Notes under the pieces: model-generated | Told to the model about the DNA's origin: nothing | The model's database searches: none | Seen by the model: only the letters and a program-made list of their open reading frames with translations | Shown here: one piece after another, positions 1 to 5,190 of the stretch | How the letters are laid out: every line of letters begins with the position of its first letter | Position numbering within the stretch: the stretch's first letter is position 1 | NCBI GenBank assembly: GCA_036502345.1 | Contig: DASXYT010000040.1 | Coordinates: 1 to 9,535, forward strand | Length of the DNA: 9,535 nucleotides | Source of the DNA: DATEPR01 sp036502345 | Lineage (GTDB): Bacteria; Actinomycetota; Actinomycetes; Mycobacteriales; Pseudonocardiaceae | Direction of reading: 5' to 3' | Made by a program: the position numbers and the translations under genes

Positions 1-221
1 AGCGACGTGTGCGCCGAGGTGATGAACGCGTAGATCGGCTGGTAGCCCTGCTCCGGGTCGGTGACCAGACCGGCCGCTGTGCCTGCGGGCGCCACCCCGG
101 ATGACGCTGCCCCGGACGGCGCGCTGGCTAAGTCACCTAAGTCGACCTTGCAGCCGGTCAGCGCCGCCGCGGTGAGCGCGACAGCCAGTGTCGTACGAGC
201 CACGCGGTGATTGGCGGGCAT
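1..221 (-). CDS. Lipoprotein, probable phospholipase D-like domain protein (5' part only)
   Basis: The first 73 codons are visible; the gene runs off the left edge. The ATG at 221 is preceded by a strong GAGGAGA ribosome binding site. The N terminus is a typical lipoprotein signal peptide: Arg residues at 6 and 9, a hydrophobic Ala/Leu/Val stretch at about 11-21, then the lipobox LTGC with Cys24 as the predicted lipidated residue. A Ser/Ala/Gly-rich linker follows (about 33-52). The end, VTDPEQGYQPIYAFITSAHTS, resembles the first strand and helix of secreted PLD-superfamily phosphodiesterases, but the catalytic HKD motifs lie outside the window, so that assignment is tentative. It would be exported and membrane-anchored. 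Codons 28 and 31 are both TTA, which is rare in such DNA. It has no evident link to polyketide synthesis and probably flanks the cluster. Confidence 0.72.
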   Translation of the reverse strand, partial: MPANHRVARTTLAVALTAAALTGCKVDLGDLASAPSGAASSGVAPAGTAAGLVTDPEQGYQPIYAFITSAHTS

Positions 222-246
222 GGGTTCTCCTCACATCGCGCACCGG

Positions 247-290
247 ACTGGTATCCATGTGGTTCCCGGTTCACGTGTGGTTGAACCAGT
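247..290. repeat. Overlapping inverted repeats between lipoprotein and SDR genes
   Basis: The 74-nt gap between the SDR stop and the lipoprotein start holds two perfect 6-bp inverted repeats. GGTTCA (268-273) pairs with TGAACC (282-287) across an 8-nt loop, and ACTGGT (247-252) pairs with ACCAGT (285-290). The right arms share bases 285-287, so the two stems are mutually exclusive. A CACGTG palindrome lies at 272-277. No T-tract follows on either strand. The site could act as a weak factor-independent end for the leftward cyclase operon or as an operator for the lipoprotein gene; the sequence does not decide. Confidence 0.35.
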
Positions 291-295
291 GTGGG

Positions 296-1012
296 TCAGA
301 ACATGCCGCCACCTGCGTTGATCGACTGTCCGGTCAGCCAGCGACCGTCGTCGGACACCAGGAATCCGACGATGTCCGCGATGTCGGCGGGCCTGCCCAG
401 CCTGCCGAGAGGTGTCCTGCTGATCACGTGCTCGTCGGCGCCGGACGGCCGGTCGTCGAACGATGCCGTGCGGGTCGGGCCGGGCAGCACGCTGTTCACG
501 GTGATCCCGCGCGGGCCGAGTTCGTGGGCCAACGTGCGGACGAACTGCTCACCGGCTGCCTTCGCCGCCGAGTACAGGCCGAAACCGGGCAGGTGGAACG
601 TGGTCGCACCGCTGGAGACGAACACGATCCGGCCACCGTCGTGCAGCCGGTTGGCGGCTTCCCGGAACGCGACGAACATGGCCCTGGTGTTGGTCACGAA
701 CGTCGCGTCGAAATCCTCGGCACGAGCCGCCGCGACGGTGCTGAACGTCGCGTTGGTGTTCGCGTTGTACACCAGCACATCCAAGCCACCGAAGTGGTCT
801 TGCGTCGCGTCGAACAGACCAACCACCTGGTCCGGATCGCCGATGTCCGCCTGCACCGCGATCGCCGCGTTCCCGATCTTCGCCACCAGGTCGTCGGCCG
901 CGGTCTGGTTCGAGCAGTAGTTGACGCCCACTCCGACGCCGTCCGCTGCCAGTCGCGTCGCGATAGCGCCGCCGATGCCCCTGGAACCGCCGGTGACGAT
1001 GGCCACCTTCAT
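296..1012 (-). CDS. Short-chain dehydrogenase/reductase (FabG-like ketoreductase)
   Basis: The 238-residue protein has classical SDR length. The N-terminal Rossmann nucleotide motif TGGSRGIG is at residues 7-14, the adenine-pocket Asp at 56, the structural Asn at 108, and the catalytic set at Ser133/134, Tyr147 and Lys151 (YSAAK). The C-terminal segment with PLGRLGRPADIA and a GQSINAGGG end is typical of FabG-like enzymes. It should be a soluble NAD(P)H-dependent enzyme reducing a keto group, here plausibly on a polyketide intermediate, though the substrate cannot be read. The usual NNAG motif is altered: residues 82-85 read YNAN. The ATG at 1012 was chosen because AAGGAGG lies 4 nt upstream; an upstream in-frame ATG at 1072 would overlap the TPR gene by 50 bases and adds non-SDR sequence. 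It is the last gene of the leftward operon. Confidence 0.9.
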   Translation of the reverse strand: MKVAIVTGGSRGIGGAIATRLAADGVGVGVNYCSNQTAADDLVAKIGNAAIAVQADIGDPDQVVGLFDATQDHFGGLDVLVYNANTNATFSTVAAARAEDFDATFVTNTRAMFVAFREAANRLHDGGRIVFVSSGATTFHLPGFGLYSAAKAAGEQFVRTLAHELGPRGITVNSVLPGPTRTASFDDRPSGADEHVISRTPLGRLGRPADIADIVGFLVSDDGRWLTGQSINAGGGMF

Positions 1013-1016
1013 GACG

Positions 1017-1023
1017 CCTCCTT
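1017..1023 (-). promoter_or_regulatory. Ribosome binding site fixing the SDR start
   Basis: On the minus strand AAGGAGG overlaps the TGA stop of the TPR gene (read as TGAAGGAGG) and sits 4 nt before the SDR ATG at 1012. This supports the shorter 238-residue protein and termination-reinitiation from the TPR gene. Confidence 0.75.
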
Positions 1024-1841
1024 CACCGTTGCAGCCGTGCCAGTTGGCCGCGCCACGTGGCCATGTCGCCATTCCGATCGGCCAGCAGCGCGGTGAGATC
1101 GTCGAAGTCCCGGTGCACGCCCGCCGTCAGTGCTTCGGCACTGGTTGTCCAGCGGGCCAACCGATCCGGGTCCGGCCGACCGGGCAACAGGTGCTCCCGG
1201 TAGTAGTCGAACAACTCCAGCAGCACCGGCAGCCAGTCCGGCTCGGTCGGGTCGCCGAGCTCGGCACGGCACGCGCCGTAGTCCGGTGCACCGGTCAGCA
1301 GCAGGTACTCCAGCAGGTTCAGTCGTGCGTACAGACCGCCGTCCCGGACCGCTGCTGTGAGCACCGCCCTGGCCTGTGCCGGCTTCTCGTTGTGCCGCAA
1401 CAGGAGTGCGTAGCGTTTGCTGCTCCACGTGTGCTTCGGACTGTCCGCCAGGATGGCCTGGAACGTTCGCTCGGCCTCGTCGAGCCTGCCGTCCTTCTCC
1501 AGGAACCAGGCCTGGTGCGACCGGGTCCAGAGATCGTCGCGCTCGGTGCCACGCAGCGCCCGTCGGTAGGCCCGGTCCGCTTCCGCCATCCGGCCGGCCC
1601 GTTCCAGGATGTAGGCGTAGTAGCCGTACCCCGTCGGCCGGTCCGGGTCCATGGCGAACGCCAGGTCCAGGTGCTCCAGCGCAGCGTCGTAGTGGCCAGT
1701 CTTGCCGTAGCTCTGGCCGATCCCGAAGTGCGCTGCCGCCGAGTCGTCGTACCCGAGCAGCCAGCCGTACAGGTCGATGGCCGTCAGGTGGACGCCCTCC
1801 TCGCGCAACTCGTCCGCGATGGTGAGCACGTCGGCGGTCAT
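1023..1841 (-). CDS. TPR-repeat protein of unknown role
   Basis: The 272-residue soluble protein has no signal peptide or membrane segment. It contains about four tetratricopeptide-like helix pairs. The clearest are residues 37-68 (GIGQSYGKTGHYDAALEHLD... AMDPD), 71-104 (AYILERAGRMAEADRAYRRAL) and 105-138 (AWFLEKDGRLDEAERTFQAI), with a degenerate one at about 141-168. The last 100 residues are helical-looking without a recognised motif. TPR proteins bind partner proteins, and no catalytic motif is visible. Its ATG overlaps the E2 stop (ATGA) and has its own GGAGGGA site, so its expression is tied to the acyltransferase. A scaffold or chaperone for the E2 or cyclase is a reasonable inference. 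I do not recognise a named biosynthetic protein. Confidence 0.82.
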   Translation of the reverse strand: MTADVLTIADELREEGVHLTAIDLYGWLLGYDDSAAAHFGIGQSYGKTGHYDAALEHLDLAFAMDPDRPTGYGYYAYILERAGRMAEADRAYRRALRGTERDDLWTRSHQAWFLEKDGRLDEAERTFQAILADSPKHTWSSKRYALLLRHNEKPAQARAVLTAAVRDGGLYARLNLLEYLLLTGAPDYGACRAELGDPTEPDWLPVLLELFDYYREHLLPGRPDPDRLARWTTSAEALTAGVHRDFDDLTALLADRNGDMATWRGQLARLQR

Positions 1842-2944
1842 GGCTCCCTCCGTTCGCTGATCCGCTGGATGGCCGCCCGGTCCTCGAAAACGCTCTTCAC
1901 CGCCCGGAGGAACTGCGCGGCGCCGCGCCCGTTCACCACCCGGTGGTCATAGGACAGGCCGAGGTTGAAGTACGGCACCCGCCCGGCTTCCGGATGCCAC
2001 TCGTGCTGCATCCCGCACAGCGACAGCATCGCGACCTGGCCGGGTTGCACGAACGGCACCGAGGCCACCATGTCGTTGTAGTTGGCCAGTGACACGGAGA
2101 TCGTGGCGCCGGTCAGTTCGTCACCACGGAAGCGCCCGGTGGTCGACCGCTGCCGGAACGAGTCGAGTTCGGCCCCGATGTCGGACAACGACCTGCCGGT
2201 CACCGATCGGAGGACGGGGATGGTCAGGCCGTTGCCCGAGTCGACCGTGACACCCACGTGTACGTCCTCGGCGAGGTAGATGCTGGTGTCGTCGCGCCAG
2301 GCCGCGTAGAGCAGTGGGTGGTCGTCCGCGAGGTCACCGAGAACGGCGACCAGCAGCTCCAGCGCACCGAACACCTGACCGGTGGCCAGCCGGGCGGCCT
2401 TGCGCTGCTCGACCAGTGCCGTCGCCCTGATCCGGAGCATCGCGAACGCCTGCGGGATCGTCCGGTGCGACTCGGTCACGGTGGCTGCGACCGCGGCCTG
2501 GTTCCTGCCCAGCTCCTCGGTGCGCCGGTGATCCGTGCCGCCGGCCACCAGGGCCTGGACATCGCCCTTGGTGACGATGGCCTTGCCGAGTCCGCGCAGG
2601 TCGGCGTCGGATATCCCGTGCTCCCGCACCAGCGCCGCCGCAGGCCCGGTCACCGTGAAGGCCTCGGGCTCGGTCGTCGTGTGGACGGGTACCGGTCGGG
2701 GCACGTCCTGTCCATCGGCGAACAGCCTGCCGATGACGTCACCCGGCTGGCACTCCTGGCCCGGCTTCGTGTCGCACCGCAGCACACCGCCGGTCTCCAC
2801 CACGATGTCCTCGACAGCCTTGGCCGTCTCGACAGCGGCCACCACGGCGCCGTCCGGCACGTCCCGCCCGTCGTCGAACAGCCACTCCACCAGAATGTAG
2901 GAGTCGTCGTTGTTGTTGAGTCGGGGAACCTTGATGTCCGGCAT
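1838..2944 (-). CDS. Orphan 2-oxo acid dehydrogenase E2 (dihydrolipoamide acyltransferase) family protein
   Basis: The 368-residue protein has compact E2 architecture. The lipoyl domain is at about 1-80, with the ETAKA motif placing the lipoyl lysine at Lys42. A shortened peripheral-subunit (E3/E1) binding domain is at about 100-132 (ALVREHGISDADLRGLGK then TKGDV). The catalytic acyltransferase domain runs from about 160 to 365 and ends in SYDHRVVNG with catalytic His334. Normal E2 proteins move acyl groups from E1 via lipoate to CoA. No E1 or E3 gene lies in the window. The usual Asp four residues after the His is Asn338. The binding domain lacks the usual GTGPGGRIT loop. It starts inside a TGATG overlap with the cyclase stop and has no good ribosome site of its own, so it should be made by coupling. 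Its role in the cluster (starter-unit supply, acyl transfer to a carrier, or non-redox chemistry) is inference. Confidence 0.88.
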   Translation of the reverse strand: MPDIKVPRLNNNDDSYILVEWLFDDGRDVPDGAVVAAVETAKAVEDIVVETGGVLRCDTKPGQECQPGDVIGRLFADGQDVPRPVPVHTTTEPEAFTVTGPAAALVREHGISDADLRGLGKAIVTKGDVQALVAGGTDHRRTEELGRNQAAVAATVTESHRTIPQAFAMLRIRATALVEQRKAARLATGQVFGALELLVAVLGDLADDHPLLYAAWRDDTSIYLAEDVHVGVTVDSGNGLTIPVLRSVTGRSLSDIGAELDSFRQRSTTGRFRGDELTGATISVSLANYNDMVASVPFVQPGQVAMLSLCGMQHEWHPEAGRVPYFNLGLSYDHRVVNGRGAAQFLRAVKSVFEDRAAIQRISERREP

Positions 2945-3276
2945 CAGGAATCCGGTGTCCAGTCGTAGAAGACCTCGGCCCGCGAGTCGTTCAATTCGGT
3001 CCAGTTGGCGTCATACCTGCTCAGCAGGTGGCTGAGCCGGTCGTTCGTCTCCTGGAACACCGGATGGCTGCGAGCCTTGTACAGGCCTGGCATGAGCTCA
3101 CTATCCGACTCGATCAGGTGCAGGTAGAGATCCTTGTGCCGGAACAGGATTCGCCGGGTGGCGCCCAGCTCGACCGGCAGTGGCGTCTCGTCGTGCCTGG
3201 TGAAGATCTCCGCGATCTCATCCGTCGACGACGTGTCATTCATCCGCATGACCATGAGTGTTCGCCGTGGCAGCAT
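2944..3276 (-). CDS. tcmI-like: TcmI-family aromatic polyketide cyclase
   Basis: The 110-residue protein has the length of TcmI, the tetracenomycin F2 cyclase, a small dimeric ferredoxin-like-fold enzyme. Family features are the N-terminal strand LMVMRM, His28-Asp29 before PLPVELGATRRILFR, DLYLHLIESD with His53, LYKARSHPVFQETNDR, and the C-terminal AEVFYDWT. Compared from memory with TcmI, the likely active-site positions His28, Arg42 and His53 are kept. The enzyme would close a late ring of an aromatic polyketide by intramolecular aldol condensation; which ring depends on the unseen PKS. The ATG at 3276 is preceded by GAAGGAG and the following residues align with the TcmI N terminus. It is the first gene of the leftward operon, divergent from the TetR gene, so it is the likely target of that regulator. 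Confidence 0.93.
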   Translation of the reverse strand: MLPRRTLMVMRMNDTSSTDEIAEIFTRHDETPLPVELGATRRILFRHKDLYLHLIESDSELMPGLYKARSHPVFQETNDRLSHLLSRYDANWTELNDSRAEVFYDWTPDS

Positions 3277-3294
3277 CAGGTCTCCTTCCGTCGA

Positions 3295-3324
3295 TACCTA
3301 TTGTGTCCGCAGCTGATTGAACAA
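3295..3324 (-). promoter_or_regulatory. Candidate promoter for the cyclase operon
   Basis: On the minus strand TTGTTC (3324-3319) is followed after 18 nt by TAGGTA (3300-3295), similar to the actinomycete housekeeping pattern TTGACN and TAGRRT. Transcription would begin near 3288, inside the Shine-Dalgarno of the gene starting at 3276. That leader is uncomfortably short, so the call is weak. Confidence 0.22.
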
Positions 3325-3379
3325 CGCTGGAGAGTCGAGTGAAGTCCCCTTTCTTGGAGGCCATTGTTTGGGCTTCCGA

Positions 3380-3395
3380 ATTGGGGATGTCCAAT
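3380..3395. promoter_or_regulatory. Candidate TetR operator (inverted repeat)
   Basis: ATTGG GGATGT CCAAT has perfect 5-bp arms around a 6-bp centre, 16 bp in total, in the middle of the divergent region. Size and place suit a TetR-family dimer, but 5-bp arms are short enough to occur by chance. Confidence 0.3.
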
Positions 3396-3521
3396 GTCTA
3401 TTCCGTGTTATTCTGCCCCGGTGGGGGAGTCGGTGACCGAGCGTGAGCGTGTTCACGGCCTGTGAGCTGGGAGAACGGCTATTCTGCTGATCACGGAATC
3501 CGGACAGAGAAAGGTGGCCAG

Positions 3522-4133
3522 GTGGATACCAGGGACAGCGATGGTCACCCGTTGCAGACACGACGGCGTGGCCAGACCCTGGAAGGCGCGATCCTCTCCG
3601 CCGCCCTGGAGGAACTCGTCGAACGCGGTTACGAGCGCAGCACCATGGAGGGCATCGCAGAGCGCGCCCACACGGGTAAGTCGTCGCTGTACCGGCGTTG
3701 GCAGACCAAGTGGCAGCTCGTGCTGGACGCGCTGGTCAACGCCCTGCCCCGGGTGGACGACGAGCCGCCGGAGTTCGGTTCACTACGCGAGGACCTGATG
3801 TACCTGCTGGTCAGGATGACCAGGGGGCTGGAACAGCCGGCCGGCCGGATCCTGCGCAGCATGATCGTCGAGGGCAGGCCGCCGGAGTTGGTCGCCGTGC
3901 TGGACAAGCACCTCATCCAGCCGAGGATCCAGCTGATCGTGGCCGCCATGCGCAGGGCCGCGGACCGGGGCGAGATCAGCGTGGCCAGTCCTGTGCTGCT
4001 GATCAGCCAGGTCGGCCCCGCGATGATCATGCACCAGCAGTTGCTGCGCGGCAGCGCGCTGTCCGACGACGACATCGCCGAGATCGTGGACCTGGTGATC
4101 TTCCCAGCGCTACTGGCCTCCTCGACCAAGTAG
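3522..4133 (+). CDS. TetR/AcrR-family transcriptional regulator
   Basis: The 203-residue protein (GTG start) has an N-terminal TetR helix-turn-helix at about 19-66. The recognition segment is STMEGIAERAHTGKSSLYRRW (residues 40-60), matching the family pattern TxxxIAxxAGVSxxxLYxxF. The remaining about 135 residues are the helical ligand-binding and dimer domain, of the kind in regulators with a TetR_C_11-like C terminus. I chose the GTG at 3522 because AAGGTGG lies 4 nt upstream; an in-frame GTG at 3462 would add 20 residues and has no ribosome site. It is the only plus-strand gene here, divergent from the cyclase operon and convergent with an O-methyltransferase. It probably represses its own and the cyclase promoter until a pathway intermediate or product binds. 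Ligand and targets are inferred. Confidence 0.92.
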   Translation: MDTRDSDGHPLQTRRRGQTLEGAILSAALEELVERGYERSTMEGIAERAHTGKSSLYRRWQTKWQLVLDALVNALPRVDDEPPEFGSLREDLMYLLVRMTRGLEQPAGRILRSMIVEGRPPELVAVLDKHLIQPRIQLIVAAMRRAADRGEISVASPVLLISQVGPAMIMHQQLLRGSALSDDDIAEIVDLVIFPALLASSTK

Positions 4134-4143
4134 GCAGCCGAGG

Positions 4144-4170
4144 AGGCCCGTAGCGAACCGGCTAGGGCTT
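4144..4170. terminator. Bidirectional hairpin between convergent genes
   Basis: GCCC (4146-4149), a bulged G, then TAGC (4151-4154) pairs with GCTA (4161-4164) and GGGC (4165-4168) around the 6-nt loop GAACCG. A4144-T4170 and a G-T pair can extend it. The hairpin covers the end of the O-methyltransferase gene (its TAG is in the right arm) and starts 10 nt after the TetR stop. There is no T-run, as is common for actinomycete terminators. It could stop transcripts from both sides. Confidence 0.45.
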
Positions 4171-5172
4171 CGTCGCGAACACCAACACGTCGGTCCCGCC
4201 GATCGGCCGCGTCTCCCGCACCTCGAAGCCGACCTCCTTCAGCCAGGTGTGGCACTCCGACGGGGTGTACTCGCGGCCGCCCGGCGAGGTGAGCAGCATG
4301 TTCAGGCTGCCGAGCAGGCTCAGCGCCCGGTTCCTGCGCTCCTCGTCGATCATCCGGTCGTAGACGGCCACCCCACCGCCCGGGTTGACCGCCGCGTACA
4401 CGGCCTCCAGCACCCGCCTGCGCTGCTCGTCGTCGAAGTAGTGCAGCACGTGCCCGAGGATGTGCACGTCAGCCGTGGGCAGCGGGTCGGCGAAGAAGTC
4501 GCCGTCGCGGAACTCGATCTGGTCCGCCGTGCCCAGCGCGGCCATGTGCTCGTCGAAGAACGGCCGCAGGTGCGGCATGTCGAACACGGTCGCGGTCAGC
4601 TTCGGGTGCCGGTCGGTCAGCATGGCGGCCAGGTTGCCCCGTGCGCCGCCGACGTCCACGAACGAGCCGTAGTTCGCCCAGTCCACCGCGTCGGTGAGAT
4701 CGGCGCCCACCTTGCCGTTCACGGCGTCCATCGCGCTGAAGAACGTCCGTGCGGCGTCCATGTCCTGGTAGCCGTCGAAGAAGCCGCCCTCCGTGGGCAC
4801 CTGCGGCTCACCGGTGCGCAACGCGGTACCCAGGTTGCGCCACACCGGCATCAGGTAGTGCTTGGCCATCATCGCGTAGCCACCGACGTAGGTCGGCTTC
4901 GTGCGGTCCAGGTACGTATCGGCGGACCGGCTGGTGCGGTAGCCGGCAGCGGTGCGGTCCAGCAGCCCGAGCGCGACGAGCGCGTCCAGGAAGTCCTTCG
5001 CGCCACGGGGGTGCAGACCGATCCGCTGCTGCGCCTCCGTGACGTCGACGGGCTCACCGGACAGCTGCGAGAACACGTCCAGTTCCACGGCCGCGATCAG
5101 CGCCTGCGAGCCGTAGAAGGCCATCACGAGTTGCAGGATCGGCGCCGGGGACGGCAGGTCGGTGTCGTGCAT
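4162..5172 (-). CDS. SAM-dependent O-methyltransferase (TcmO/acetylserotonin-OMT family)
   Basis: The 336-residue protein has the family's usual two-domain form. The N-terminal winged-helix dimerisation domain is at about 10-95 (ALIAAVELDVFSQL, then GAKDFLDALVALGLLDR). The C-terminal Rossmann domain has SAM motif I FVDVGGARGN at 171-180, acidic Asp198 in VFDMP, GDFFADPLP at 224-232, the probable catalytic His244 in ILGHVLHYFDDE, and the closing TPSECHTWLKEVGF. It should methylate a phenolic hydroxyl on an aromatic polyketide; the position cannot be told. The ATG at 5172 follows GAGGAGG by 6 nt. It is the last gene of the carboxylase operon, 18 nt after the biotin carboxylase stop. Its stop lies inside the hairpin shared with the TetR gene. 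Confidence 0.93.
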   Translation of the reverse strand: MHDTDLPSPAPILQLVMAFYGSQALIAAVELDVFSQLSGEPVDVTEAQQRIGLHPRGAKDFLDALVALGLLDRTAAGYRTSRSADTYLDRTKPTYVGGYAMMAKHYLMPVWRNLGTALRTGEPQVPTEGGFFDGYQDMDAARTFFSAMDAVNGKVGADLTDAVDWANYGSFVDVGGARGNLAAMLTDRHPKLTATVFDMPHLRPFFDEHMAALGTADQIEFRDGDFFADPLPTADVHILGHVLHYFDDEQRRRVLEAVYAAVNPGGGVAVYDRMIDEERRNRALSLLGSLNMLLTSPGGREYTPSECHTWLKEVGFEVRETRPIGGTDVLVFATKP

Positions 5173-5190
5173 CGGGAACCTCCTCGTTGA

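Larger units (their letters stand above)
3277..3521. promoter_or_regulatory. Divergent control region between cyclase operon and tetR
   Basis: This 245-nt non-coding stretch is visibly richer in A+T than the flanking genes and must hold the promoters of both the leftward cyclase operon and the rightward regulator. It contains ATTGG-N6-CCAAT (3380-3395), three TATTC copies (3399, 3409, 3480; the first two exactly 10 nt apart), and a perfect 8-nt inverted pair ATTCCGTG (3400-3407) / CACGGAAT (3492-3499). Divergent TetR-family genes usually repress from such a region. No convincing RNA gene or small ORF was seen. Confidence 0.65.

Noticed and set aside
1013..1072. Longer SDR reading starting at an ATG at 1072
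   Set aside because: The extra 20 residues overlap the TPR gene, do not resemble SDR sequence, and the ATG at 1012 has a strong ribosome site.
921..1952. Long plus-strand open frames opposite the SDR, TPR and E2 genes (also opposite the carboxylase genes)
   Set aside because: High-GC DNA gives long antisense open frames. These have Arg/Pro/Val-rich, motif-free translations, while the minus-strand frames encode clear families.
3462..3521. Longer TetR reading from the GTG at 3462
   Set aside because: No Shine-Dalgarno precedes it, while AAGGTGG precedes the GTG at 3522, and the helix-turn-helix domain is complete without the extension.
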